56,395 bases of DNA from Methylomicrobium sp035916875 (GTDB lineage Bacteria; Pseudomonadota; Gammaproteobacteria; Methylococcales; Methylomonadaceae), in assembly GCF_035916875.1 (NCBI RefSeq), contig NZ_JAXUHN010000058.1, positions 1-56,395 on the forward strand, written 5' to 3'. A model generated the notes under the pieces. That model did not search any database. It worked only from the letters and a program-made list of their open reading frames with translations, and was not told the DNA's origin. The translations under genes and the position numbers were made by a program. Of this stretch, positions 16,172 through 24,654 are shown in pieces. How positions within the stretch are numbered: the stretch's first letter is position 1; every line of letters starts with the position of its first letter.

Positions 16172-16210
16172 CCAAGGGCGCAAAAGGCGATTGCCGTTTT
16201 GCGCCCTTGG
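16172..16210. repeat. Perfect 14-bp inverted repeat
   Basis: CCAAGGGCGCAAAA (16172-16185) pairs exactly with 16197-16210 around an 11-base loop that can pair further (GGC/GCC). It lies between the CAP gene and the truncated phoD on the opposite strand. There is no T-run, so it is a strong hairpin but not a classic terminator. Confidence 0.6.
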
Positions 16211-16360
16211 AAGTCGAAGCGAAGATATGATGAAGCGGGACGGATGGTTTTCCGGTAGCATTCGTCGACTGACAGTGGCAAGAGGCACCGTCAACAGAGA
16301 TGAGTCGACCAGATTTGCGGAACCTCGGCATTGAATCGGCGCAGGTTGTCATCGAGTAGG

Positions 16361-16879
16361 TTATATTTGTATCGGCCGCGGGACTCGTTCAGCGGTTCGG
16401 CCTGGCATTTTCATGCCGCCAAAGGCTTCATTAATGCCCAAGCCTTGTCCCGCCGTATCGCCGCCCCAGACGAAACGAATATTGTCGAGTTTGCCGACCG
16501 TACGAAAATGGCCTGTTACAAGCCCGCTTTTATGACGGGCATTGGTCAGATCCTCGAACCACACCTTCACGAAGACATCGCTGCCTTCGGGGAGTTCGAC
16601 CAAATCCTGCCGAGCAGAAAAATCGGGCTCGGCAAAAGCGTAAGGCCCTCTGATTACCCGGGCATCGTCGAATCTATCGTTGAATGCATATTCCACCATC
16701 ATTCGTGATGGACAGTCAGATTGTCTCCAGATGATCGCTCGACCCGGCGCCAGATCGCCGATTTGAATTCCTTTCTCCATCAACGGCACATCATCTGATG
16801 CAATGGTATCGACAGCCGTCAAAGCCAGAATCAAAGACAGCGCGGCGCCGCTATATCTAGCGCTTGGGAACTTCTTCAT
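16361..16879 (-). pseudogene. Truncated alkaline phosphatase D (PhoD-like), N-terminal domain only
   Basis: A signal peptide (MKKFPSARYSGAALSLILAL) is followed by the PhoD N-terminal beta-sandwich domain: VPLMEKGIQIGDL, GRAIIWRQSDCPSRM and GLVTGHFRT. The catalytic domain then begins (IRFVWGGDTAGQGLGINEAF, GGMKM) but is lost after about residue 153, and the frame ends 19 residues later at 172. Full PhoD proteins are about 500-570 residues, and the metal-binding motifs beyond GGMK are absent. The DNA to the left (16130-16360) shows no PhoD sequence, so the 3' end was deleted or replaced. Any product would be inactive. Confidence 0.85.
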
Positions 16880-16986
16880 AAAACTCGCCCCTTCGGAGCG
16901 ATTTATTGAGGGGCGAATTATAGGGGTACGAAATGACAGGATGATTAAGGGAAAAAGTTATTACAATGGTGGGCGCCCTACACGAC

Positions 16987-18600
16987 TCAAGAACTGCACG
17001 ACAACATCGAACAACCGGGACGGCTGCGCGCCCAGTCAGGGCGTTTCGCCGCGCAATGATCCTTGCCGGGTTGCTCGTCGTAGGGCCGGCGCAGCAGGTC
17101 GAGCAACTCGTCGACCATCGCAAAATCGCCCTGCTCGGCCTTGTCGATCGCCAGTTGCGCAAGATAATTGCGCAACACATACTTGGGATTGACCGCATTC
17201 ATCCGGCTGCGCCGCTCGGCGTCGGCGAGGCCGTCCCGCCTGAGCCGCTCGCGATAATGGCGAAGCCAGTGAGACAGCCTTTCACGGTATTCGGGCGTCA
17301 GTTGTTCCGGCAGGTAATAACTATCCTGCAATAAAGCAGTCATTTCCGTTTCCCAGCCCTCGTGCTCCGTAGCAATAGTCAAACCGGCAAGTCGCCTGAA
17401 AAATAGCGTCATGTCGGTTTCGGCCCGTTGCAGCAGCGCAAAAAGCTCGGCAACCAAATCGTCGTCGGTTTCGGGTCTATAAGCGACAAGCCCCAGTTTG
17501 CCGACCATGGTTTGTTGCCAGCCTTGATCGAAAGTTTCGGCATACGCCTTGAGCCCCGCCTGCAGCGGCTCGGCCTCGCCGAACAAAGGATATAGCGCAT
17601 TGGCCAGTTGACCGAGATTCCAATACCCAATTTGCGGCTGCTGGCCGAAACGGTAGCGGCGCTCCTCGGCGTCGGTCGTATTCGGAGTCCAGTGCGGATC
17701 GTAATTTTCGAGCCAGCCGTAGGGGCCATAGTCGATCGTTAACCCCAAGATCGACATATTGTCGGTATTCATCACGCCATGCACGAAGCCGACTCGCTGC
17801 CAGTGTACGATCATACCGGCGGTTCGGCGACACACTTCCAGAAACCAGTCCGCATAAACCGCCGGTGACGGCTCGCCAAGATGCGGAAAATCGATCCGAA
17901 TCGTATAGTCGACAAACCGGCGCAACAAATCGATCTCGCCGCGCGCGGCCAAAATCTGAAAATTGCCGAAACGGGTAAACGACGGCGCAACTCGACAAAC
18001 GACCGCCCCCGGCTCGGCCCGCGGATTGCCGTTGTAAAACATGTCGCGTATCACCGCTTCGCCGGTCAACACCACGCTCAACGCACGCGTGGTCGGCACG
18101 CCGAGATGATGCATCGCCTCGCTACAGAGAAACTCGCGGATCGACGAGCGCAACACCGCCAGACCGTCCGCATTGCGCGAGTAAGGTGTCGCCCCCGCGC
18201 CCTTGAGCTGCAAGGTCCAACGCTCGCCGCGCCGGTTCGCCACTTCGCCTAGATTGATCGCGCGCCCATCGCCGAGTTGGCCTGCCCAGTATCCGAATTG
18301 ATGGCCGCCGTAGCACATCGCGTAAGGCTCCATGCCTTGCACCAGCCGATTGCCGGCAAACACTTGGAAAAAGTCGTCGGATGCGCAAAGCTCAGGAGAC
18401 AAATCTAACAGCTCGGCGACTTCTTTGGAATAAGCGACCAATTGCGGAGCTGAAACCTGGGTCGGCAATACACGAGAATAACAGGCGCCGGCGACTTGCC
18501 GCCGATAATTGGCCGTTTCAGGGTCGCCGGGAAGCTCGCGAATGAAACGGTTGTCGAAGACAAGGTCATCGAGGCGGGTAAGTAGGGTTCGGGAATTCAT
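16987..18600 (-). CDS. selO: SelO / YdiU protein adenylyltransferase (pseudokinase fold)
   Basis: A 537-residue full-length SelO protein. Motifs include MCYGGHQFGYWAGQLGDG, LQLKGAGATPYSR (nucleotide binding), LRSSIREFLCSEAM, and the catalytic/metal segment HGVMNTDNMSILGLTIDYGP. SelO has a flipped ATP-binding mode and transfers AMP to Ser, Thr or Tyr of target proteins; the family is linked to redox stress. The C-terminus ends CSMLSCSS: eukaryotic SelO ends in C-U-S-S, so the third-last residue is Cys where animals have selenocysteine. The gene is monocistronic. Confidence 0.93.
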   Translation of the reverse strand: MNSRTLLTRLDDLVFDNRFIRELPGDPETANYRRQVAGACYSRVLPTQVSAPQLVAYSKEVAELLDLSPELCASDDFFQVFAGNRLVQGMEPYAMCYGGHQFGYWAGQLGDGRAINLGEVANRRGERWTLQLKGAGATPYSRNADGLAVLRSSIREFLCSEAMHHLGVPTTRALSVVLTGEAVIRDMFYNGNPRAEPGAVVCRVAPSFTRFGNFQILAARGEIDLLRRFVDYTIRIDFPHLGEPSPAVYADWFLEVCRRTAGMIVHWQRVGFVHGVMNTDNMSILGLTIDYGPYGWLENYDPHWTPNTTDAEERRYRFGQQPQIGYWNLGQLANALYPLFGEAEPLQAGLKAYAETFDQGWQQTMVGKLGLVAYRPETDDDLVAELFALLQRAETDMTLFFRRLAGLTIATEHEGWETEMTALLQDSYYLPEQLTPEYRERLSHWLRHYRERLRRDGLADAERRSRMNAVNPKYVLRNYLAQLAIDKAEQGDFAMVDELLDLLRRPYDEQPGKDHCAAKRPDWARSRPGCSMLSCSS

Positions 18601-18765
18601 GAAATATTAGACAGTCTTTATGATTGGGCGATCCTTAATTCTGAGCTTTTTAGTCGGAAATTGTCAAGCTTCCGCCGAACAGCAAGACTGTTTGCTTCAT
18701 TCGTCCGGCGTTTAATTGCCATAACCGTATGGTTTGACCGAATCCTAATGTATTTACCAGCCCCG

Positions 18766-18795
18766 AAAAAAGGATAGCCGCAAATGCGGCTATCC
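18766..18795 (-). terminator. Rho-independent terminator facing leftward
   Basis: GGATAGCCGCA pairs with TGCGGCTATCC (18772-18795, 11 bp, 2-base loop). Reading leftward a T-run follows (AAAAAA at 18766-18771 on the plus strand). It terminates the decayed RTX gene, supporting that this was once an expressed leftward gene. Confidence 0.7.
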
Positions 18796-18811
18796 ACGAC
18801 CTTTCTATTTT

Positions 18812-19110
18812 TTAATTTTTTCCGAGATTGAATCGAGAATGGCCTGGACCGTGATTATCTTCGATTTCGACTTCTACGCAGTCGTTAGCATCATCCGTGC
18901 AAAAATCCTTGTCTTTCCCACCGAATCCACATCACCATCACCATCACCCTCTAAATCTCCGCCTTCAGCGGGATCGTCACTTTCGTCATCGTCATAACCC
19001 GATAAGTCGTCATTGCCATTCCCACCGTAAATAAGATAGTCGCCCGGCCCGCCGACCAGACTGTCGGAACCGTTATTACCGTGAAGTGTGTCATTGCCAT
19101 TCTCACCAAG
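18812..19110 (-). pseudogene. Remnant of an RTX (hemolysin-type calcium-binding repeat) gene
   Basis: The minus-strand frame open to 19110 reads GENGNDTLHGNNGSDSLVGG, then PGDYLIYGGNGNDDLSGYDD: nonapeptide RTX repeats of GGxGxDxLx type. It then runs into an Asp/Gly-rich stretch. A frameshift near 18930 separates this from a plausible C-terminus (KDKDFCTDDANDCVEVEIED, ending HGPGHSRFNLGKN) that stops at 18812 just before a terminator. There is no start codon: a stop lies at 19111-19113. Only the C-terminal end of a secreted calcium-binding protein survives. Confidence 0.7.
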
Positions 19111-19430
19111 TTACCTATGTAAAACGGCAACAGCCCCTAATATTCATTGCCGCACCCCATTACAAAAATTTATAACCTCAAAATTCAAGAAAAGCCCAAA
19201 ACCATCATGGACCTTTCGGGAATGGCCATACGCTTATTCTAAAAAAATTACCGTGATGATCCCCTGCGTAATTATCAAAAAATGCTAGCATTATTAGATC
19301 ATCCTGGTATAAAAGTCTTGCCTTGAATGCAAACTTTTTGCGATCCCTTTTTACTCCGTCACATTAACGCTTTAATTTACAAGCGAATCTTACTTCCCTG
19401 CCTAATATCTACGCGTTACTATTTAATTTA

Positions 19431-19460
19431 TTTTTAATTCCTTTTTAATTCCTTTTTAAT
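19431..19460. repeat. Short tandem repeat (11 bp, about 2.7 copies)
   Basis: The unit TTTTTAATTCC occurs twice in full and once in part, about 70 bp before the start of the L,D-transpeptidase gene. It lies in the AT-rich presumed promoter region, so copy-number change could alter spacing. The rest of 19111-19530 holds no gene that I can support. Confidence 0.6.
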
Positions 19461-19530
19461 CTTTTGCCTGTATGCTCAATGCAGTACGCAGAAGAATTCT
19501 TTATTTGTCATCCAAGCTCCACAAATCGTC

Positions 19531-20871
19531 ATGATCACATCCCCACACTCCCCAAGCCGGCGCACCTCGCCGATCCTGATTGCGCTACTCGGCAGCGTAC
19601 TGAGCGGTTGCCAGACAATGTCTTCCTGGTTTCCGTCCGATGCTCCTCCGGCCGTTAGCACGCCAGCAACACGCCCGGAAATCCACAGCATCGCCAGCCA
19701 CGAATTTGAACTGGCGCCCGACCAAAACATGGTCGGCACGCTCGCCGCCGTCGATACGCAGCCGAACGATACCCTATCCGACATCGCCCGCCATTATGGC
19801 TTGGGCTTTAACGACATTGCGGTCGCGAATAGCACGATCCGGCCCTGGACGCCCACACCGGGCAGCCGGGCGCTCTTGCCTTTGGAGTTCATTTTGCCCG
19901 ATGCGCCGCACAAGGACATCGTGCTGAACCTCGCGAACATGCGCTTGTTCTACTACCCGAAAAAAGAAGCGGCCAAGGTTTATACCTATCCAGTCGGCAT
20001 CGGCCGGCAAGGCTGGAGCTCGCCGATGGGCGTGACGAGCATCGTAAGCAAACAAGTCAATCCGGAGTGGCATGTGCCGCCGTCGATCCAGCGCGAACAT
20101 GCCGAAAAAGGCGATACGCTTCCGACAGTCGTGCGCTCGGGCCCAGACAATCCGCTCGGTTATTATGCAATGCGGCTAGGTTTTCCGAGCTATCTGATCC
20201 ACGGCACCAATAAACCCTACGGCATCGGCATGCAGATCAGCCACGGCTGCATTCAGCTTTATCCGGAAGACATTGAAAAGTTGTTCAATAAAGTCACAGT
20301 CGGTACCAAGGTGCGTATCGTGCATCAACCTTACCTGGTTGCCTGGCAGCAGCATGCCCTGTATATCGAGGCGCACGAACCGTTGGATAAATGGGCCGGG
20401 AGTAAGGGCAAATTGAAAAAGCAGTTTCTCAAACAACTGAAGAAGGTGGCTGCCGACAATAACGCCGAGGTCGATTGGGAAAGGGTCGAACAGGTGATTC
20501 AGCGCGCGGACGGCATTCCGACGCCGGTATTGAAGAACAGCCCGGAACTTGCGGAACTCTCAGCGAAGGCGGTGCAAGTGGCGCACCCTGAACGCTTGTA
20601 CGGCCAACCCGAGGTTGCGGAACTCAAAGACAGCGACTGGTCGATGCGGGTCGCCACCTATCGAACCGAAACCGAAGCCGAACAACTTGCCGCGATGCTG
20701 AATCATCAAGGACCGCCGATTCCGGCGCGCAAGGTGAAATTAAACGACGAATACCATGTCATCGCCGGCCCTTATAAGAACAAGAAGGAAGTCACGAAAG
20801 CCGCCAAACGTGTGCTAATGGACTTCGAATTGAAAGCCGAAACGATCAAACCGGACCAGAACAAGTCCTGA
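19531..20871 (+). CDS. L,D-transpeptidase lipoprotein with LysM and SPOR domains
   Basis: A 446-residue protein. An N-terminal lipobox (ALLGSVLSGC, Cys about 29) is followed by a LysM-like segment (DTLSDIARHYGLGFNDIAVAN, about 80-100), a YkuD catalytic domain (about 130-275) and a C-terminal SPOR domain (about 365-440, SDWSMRVATYRTETEAEQL). The active-site motif is complete: HGTNKPYGIGMQISHGCIQL, with catalytic Cys after SHG. L,D-transpeptidases form 3-3 cross-links or attach lipoproteins to peptidoglycan in the periplasm. The SPOR domain binds denuded glycans at the septum, so this enzyme may act at the division site. A bidirectional terminator follows. Confidence 0.9.
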   Translation: MITSPHSPSRRTSPILIALLGSVLSGCQTMSSWFPSDAPPAVSTPATRPEIHSIASHEFELAPDQNMVGTLAAVDTQPNDTLSDIARHYGLGFNDIAVANSTIRPWTPTPGSRALLPLEFILPDAPHKDIVLNLANMRLFYYPKKEAAKVYTYPVGIGRQGWSSPMGVTSIVSKQVNPEWHVPPSIQREHAEKGDTLPTVVRSGPDNPLGYYAMRLGFPSYLIHGTNKPYGIGMQISHGCIQLYPEDIEKLFNKVTVGTKVRIVHQPYLVAWQQHALYIEAHEPLDKWAGSKGKLKKQFLKQLKKVAADNNAEVDWERVEQVIQRADGIPTPVLKNSPELAELSAKAVQVAHPERLYGQPEVAELKDSDWSMRVATYRTETEAEQLAAMLNHQGPPIPARKVKLNDEYHVIAGPYKNKKEVTKAAKRVLMDFELKAETIKPDQNKS

Positions 20872-20874
20872 TTT

Positions 20875-20912
20875 TTGAGACCGTTCCCACATTAGCGCGG
20901 GAGCGGTCTCAA
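20875..20912. terminator. Bidirectional terminator between ldt and rluB
   Basis: TTGAGACCGTTCCC pairs with GGGAGCGGTCTCAA (one mismatch) around a short loop. ATTATTTTTT follows on the plus strand, and AT-rich DNA precedes it on the other side. It sits between two convergent genes and can serve both. Confidence 0.75.
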
Positions 20913-20924
20913 AGACATTATTTT

Positions 20925-21851
20925 TTACCGGGCCGGCCTGCCGCTTTTGGATTCGGCTTTCGGTTGAACCGAAGGATTGTCTCTGGGCAAACCGGCAAAC
21001 TCAAACAAGATGTCCAGTTCCTTATCGGACAATTCATAGAAGGAATGCGCTTTCAAGCGTTCAGGCAGCACCACCGGCCCATAGCGCACCCGCATCAATC
21101 GGCTCACGACCACCTGCTGCGACTCCCACAAGCGTCGGACCAGACGGTTACGGCCTTCGCTGACCGTCACGTAGTACCATTTATTCGCGCCTTCGCCGGC
21201 GTAAAAGCGGACTTCGTTGAATTTTGCCATACCGTCTTCGAGCTCGACGCCCTGTTTCAATTTTTCGATCGTCGCCTCGGACACCTCGCCCAAAATGCGT
21301 ACCGCATATTCGCGTTCGATCTGCGTTTTCGGATGCATCAGCCGGTTGGCCAGTTCGCCGTTATTGGTGACCAGCAACAGGCCCGACGTATTGATGTCGA
21401 GACGACCCACCGAGATCCAGCGCGCCGCCGCGAGTTTCGGCAATTGCGTAAATATCACCGGACGGCCTTCCGGATCGCGGCGCGTAACGACTTCGCCGGT
21501 TGGCTTGTGATAAAGCAGCACACGGGTCGGCTGACGATCGAATTTTTGCCAATCGACATAACGCCCATTGATCTGCAGCGTATCGCCCGGCTGCAAACGT
21601 GCACCCAGGGCCGCGACGGCGCCGTTGACCATTACCCGGCCTTCCTGAATCCAACGCTCGATTTCCCGGCGCGAGCCGACGCCTCCGCGCGCCAACACTT
21701 TTTGAATGCGCTCGCCCGCGCCTTCTTCCTGCGCGGCCGCTACGGTTTTCGGCCTGATGGGCGGCCTGGCTTCAGGCGCCGGTTTCCGGAACGGTTTCGG
21801 ATGGCTCTTCTCTGATTTCGGTTGGTTCTTCTCGGGTTTCCTGTTTTTCAC
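20925..21851 (-). CDS. rluB: 23S rRNA pseudouridine synthase RluB
   Basis: A 308-residue RsuA/RluB-family enzyme. It has a Lys/Pro-rich N-terminal extension (1-45), an S4 RNA-binding domain (ERIQKVLARGGVGSRREIE, about 47-105) and a catalytic domain with SVGRLDINTSGLLLVTNNG, whose Asp is the nucleophile. GRNRLVRRLWES is typical of the subfamily. RluB makes pseudouridine 2605 in 23S rRNA. Translation starts at a GTG inside scpB, with AGGAAG about 6 bases upstream, so it overlaps scpB by 80 bp in another frame. It is the last gene of the scpA-scpB unit. Confidence 0.9.
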   Translation of the reverse strand: MKNRKPEKNQPKSEKSHPKPFRKPAPEARPPIRPKTVAAAQEEGAGERIQKVLARGGVGSRREIERWIQEGRVMVNGAVAALGARLQPGDTLQINGRYVDWQKFDRQPTRVLLYHKPTGEVVTRRDPEGRPVIFTQLPKLAAARWISVGRLDINTSGLLLVTNNGELANRLMHPKTQIEREYAVRILGEVSEATIEKLKQGVELEDGMAKFNEVRFYAGEGANKWYYVTVSEGRNRLVRRLWESQQVVVSRLMRVRYGPVVLPERLKAHSFYELSDKELDILFEFAGLPRDNPSVQPKAESKSGRPAR

Positions 21852-22410
21852 TGGCTTCCTGTTCAGGGGCTTGCGTGATTTCCGGCGTCAATTCGAGCTC
21901 CTGTATCTGCTCCAACGTCGGCAACTCACTTAATGACTTGATATTGAAATAATCCAAAAACTGCTTGGTCGTCCCGTATAAGCCGGGTCTGCCCGGCACT
22001 TCCTTATGTGCGACCACCCGAACCCATTCGCGCTCGAGCAGAGTCTGGATGATGCCGGAGCTTACGCTGACGCCGCGAATATCTTCGATGTCGCCGCGGG
22101 TGACCGGCTGACGGTAGGCGATGATAGCCAGCGTTTCGAGCAAAGCGCGCGAATATTTAGGCGGTTTTTCTTCGAACAGTCGCTGCACCCAACGCGACAA
22201 TTCCTGCCGAACCTGAAAACGGTAGCCGCTCGCGACCTGTTTCAATTCGACCGGTCGGGATTGATATTCTGCGGCAATTTGATCGACGGCGTTCTGAATC
22301 TCGGCAAGTTCCGGTTGTTCGATTTCGGGAAAGACTTGCTGAATATCCTTGCAGGTCATCGACCGGTTCGCGGCAAATAAAATGGCTTCTACAATACGTT
22401 GGATTTCCAC
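21772..22410 (-). CDS. scpB: Segregation and condensation protein ScpB
   Basis: A 212-residue ScpB with two winged-helix domains: EIQRIVEAILFAANRSMTCK and ARALLETL-type YSRALLETLAIIAYRQPVTR near residue 100, then DIRGVSVSSGIIQTLLEREW and GRPGLYGTTKQFLDYF. The C-terminal tail is Glu-rich and variable. ScpB dimers bind ScpA and Smc to compact and segregate the chromosome. The GTG at 22410 is chosen because the domain begins there and scpA ends 16 bp upstream; the frame is open to a TTG at 22473 that would overlap scpA. Confidence 0.93.
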   Translation of the reverse strand: MEIQRIVEAILFAANRSMTCKDIQQVFPEIEQPELAEIQNAVDQIAAEYQSRPVELKQVASGYRFQVRQELSRWVQRLFEEKPPKYSRALLETLAIIAYRQPVTRGDIEDIRGVSVSSGIIQTLLEREWVRVVAHKEVPGRPGLYGTTKQFLDYFNIKSLSELPTLEQIQELELTPEITQAPEQEASEKQETREEPTEIREEPSETVPETGA

Positions 22411-22426
22411 GGCGATTGGTGGCGGT

Positions 22427-23248
22427 TTAGTTCGGAATCGCGGCTGCGGCGCCGCGCACGCTGATCTCGGCAAATGGCTCGAGTTGAATGATTTCGATCA
22501 ATCCTTCCTTGGCGAGTTCGAGTATCGCCAGAAACGCGACCAGCACGCCGGGCCGACCTTCCTTATGGAGGAACAATTCGGTAAAACGCAGGCTTTCGGC
22601 GCCTTTCAGGTTGCCCAGAATGGTGGACATGCGTTCGCGAACCGACAACGGCTCCAGGGTTACATGGTGATGACTGAATTGCTCGGCGCGCTTCAAGACC
22701 TGCTGTAATGCGAGCAACATTTCCTTCATCGTGACGTCAGGCAGCTTCTTTTCGAAAGTCAAGTTTGAGGTATCGGCAACGCAAGTAAAAAGCTCACGCT
22801 CGAGCCTCGGCATCCGGTCGATATTTTCAGCGGCATTTTTGATGCATTCATATTCCTGCAAGCGGCGAATCAAGATCGCCCGGGGATCTTCTTCGTCTTC
22901 TTCCGCTTCCTGTTGACGCGGCAGCAACATCCGCGATTTGATTTCCGCAAGCCACGCCGCCATCACCAGGTATTCGGCCGCCAGTTCCAGGTTCATCTCG
23001 CTCATCATCTGAATGTAGGAAATGTACTGATGCGTCACATTGGCGATCGACACTTCGACGATATCGAGGTTCTGCCGCCGAATCAGATACAGCAATAAAT
23101 CCAGCGGCCCCTCGAACAACTCGAGAAACACTTCCAGCGCATTCGGCGGTATGTAAAGGTCGTCCGGCAATTGCTCGAACGGCTCGCCGTTCACGATCGC
23201 AATCACTGCCGCCCGTTCCGGGACGAAATCGTGGCTCAAATCATTCAT
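22427..23248 (-). CDS. scpA: Segregation and condensation protein ScpA
   Basis: A 273-residue kleisin. The N-terminal Smc-head binding region is typical (FEGPLDLLLYLIRRQNLDI, then YISYIQMMSEMNLELAAEYL and LAEIKSRMLLP). An acidic linker (EEDEEDPRAILIRRLQEYE) and a C-terminal winged helix (VAFLAILELAKEGLIEIIQ) follow. The gene could start at a GTG at 23275; the ATG at 23248 is preceded by GAGCG and gives a normal N-terminus. The scpA-scpB-rluB order is a classic operon. Confidence 0.93.
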   Translation of the reverse strand: MNDLSHDFVPERAAVIAIVNGEPFEQLPDDLYIPPNALEVFLELFEGPLDLLLYLIRRQNLDIVEVSIANVTHQYISYIQMMSEMNLELAAEYLVMAAWLAEIKSRMLLPRQQEAEEDEEDPRAILIRRLQEYECIKNAAENIDRMPRLERELFTCVADTSNLTFEKKLPDVTMKEMLLALQQVLKRAEQFSHHHVTLEPLSVRERMSTILGNLKGAESLRFTELFLHKEGRPGVLVAFLAILELAKEGLIEIIQLEPFAEISVRGAAAAIPN

Positions 23249-23281
23249 CGCTCGGCCATGGTCCGGCTTATCCACATAAAC

Positions 23282-23935
23282 TCAGATGCCGGCGATCGAA
23301 AAAAACATCTTTTGCGCGATATACATCGGATATTCCAGAAGCGCATTCAAAATCCGGGTATAAAGCAGAACCAACAGGATGATGAAGCCATAACGCTCCA
23401 GGCGATTATACTGCCATGCCCAATAATTCGGCAAAAGCCCGGTGACCACTCGGCTGCCGTCCAACGGAGGAATCGGCAACAGGTTGATCAGGGCCAGAAC
23501 CAAGTTGATTGAAATGCCGGCGACGCCGGTATAAATCAACGGCAAAGAAATCGCTTCGACGCCGATCAGCACGCCAATCCGCACCAGCAGCGCCCAGCCG
23601 ACCGCCATCAAGAGGTTCGAGACCGGTCCCGCCAGCGCGACCCATGCCATGTCCTTGCGCGGGTTCTTGAAATTTCTTGCGTCGACCGGCACCGGTTTGG
23701 CCCAGCCGAAAATGAAGCCGGTGCCGGTCATCAGCAACAGGCCCGGCAATATTACGGTGCCAAACCAGTCGATGTGCTTGAGCGGGTTCAAAGTCAGCCG
23801 CCCCTGCTGGAAAGCCGTATTATCGCCGCATTTTTTGGCAACCCAGCCGTGCGCGACTTCGTGCACGGTAATCGCAAAGACCACCGGCAGTATCCAGACC
23901 ACGATCCGCTGCACCAGCGACAATTCATTCATCAT
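23282..23935 (-). CDS. Site-2-protease-family (M50) membrane metalloprotease
   Basis: A 217-residue membrane protein with the zinc motif HEVAHG in the first core TM (about residue 25), a substrate-channel region NPLKHIDWFGTVILP, and the third zinc ligand in PIPPLDGSRV (about 155). PDZ domains are absent, as in short YwhC-type S2P homologues often found next to scpA in bacteria. It lies between scpA (33 bp) and yciO (15 bp) on one strand, so co-transcription is likely. Substrate unknown. Confidence 0.9.
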   Translation of the reverse strand: MMNELSLVQRIVVWILPVVFAITVHEVAHGWVAKKCGDNTAFQQGRLTLNPLKHIDWFGTVILPGLLLMTGTGFIFGWAKPVPVDARNFKNPRKDMAWVALAGPVSNLLMAVGWALLVRIGVLIGVEAISLPLIYTGVAGISINLVLALINLLPIPPLDGSRVVTGLLPNYWAWQYNRLERYGFIILLVLLYTRILNALLEYPMYIAQKMFFSIAGI

Positions 23936-23950
23936 ATGCGGTATCCTCAG

Positions 23951-24571
23951 TTAATCCAGCATCGGCGCGATGCCGATGCCCTGCCGGGTGATTTCGGGGC
24001 CGCTGCTCGAAAATTCAATGATCGTGGTTTCGCGGTAGTCGATGATCCCGGCGTCGATCACCAGCTCGATCTCATGCTCCAGGCGTTTGCGGATATCGTA
24101 AGGATCGGTCGGCGGCTCACTCACTCCGGGCAATAGCAGACTGGTCGTGAACAAAGGCTCTTCGAGCTCGGTGACCAGCATCTGCGCGATCGCATGATCC
24201 GGAATCCTGACACCGATTGTTTTCTTTTTCGGGTGTTGCAGGCGGCGCGGCACTTCGCGGGTCGCATCCAGGATGAACGTAAACGGGCCCGGCGTCAGCG
24301 CCTTGATCATTCGGTAGGCGTCGTTGCCGATCTTGGTGAAATTGGACACCTGCGCGAGGTCCTTGCAGACCAGAGTGAAGTTGTGCTTGTCGTCGAGCTG
24401 CCTTATCTGGCGGATCCTATCCAGCGCGGCCTTATCGCCGATCTGGCAGGCGAGCGCATACGAGGAATCGGTCGGATACACGATCACGCCCCCGTTGCGG
24501 ATAATTTCCACGGTGCGATGAATCAGGCGCAATTGCGGATTTTCGGGATGGATTTCAAAAAACTGGGCCAT
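23951..24571 (-). CDS. yciO: YciO-family protein (Sua5/YrdC fold)
   Basis: A 206-residue Sua5-YciO-YrdC domain protein that follows E. coli YciO in length and motifs: MAQFFEIHPENPQLRLI, GGVIVYPTDSSYALACQIGD, KHNFTLVCKDLAQVS, TPGPFTFILDATREVPRRL and KTIGVRIPDH. The fold binds ATP and bicarbonate/threonine in threonylcarbamoyl-AMP synthesis; YciO is a paralogue with weak such activity and an uncertain physiological role. The ATG at 24571 is chosen because it matches the family N-terminus; the frame is open 17 codons further. Confidence 0.9.
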   Translation of the reverse strand: MAQFFEIHPENPQLRLIHRTVEIIRNGGVIVYPTDSSYALACQIGDKAALDRIRQIRQLDDKHNFTLVCKDLAQVSNFTKIGNDAYRMIKALTPGPFTFILDATREVPRRLQHPKKKTIGVRIPDHAIAQMLVTELEEPLFTTSLLLPGVSEPPTDPYDIRKRLEHEIELVIDAGIIDYRETTIIEFSSSGPEITRQGIGIAPMLD

Positions 24572-24654
24572 GGTTCCAAAAGGCGTCAAACAATGGGGCA
24601 TTATACCGTATTCACGCGCCAAACCGTTGAATGGTTTATTGAAAGCAGCCGCCG

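Noticed and set aside
19088..19288. Plus-strand 66-codon frame
   Set aside because: Overlaps the RTX remnant, has no ribosome site and no recognisable sequence.
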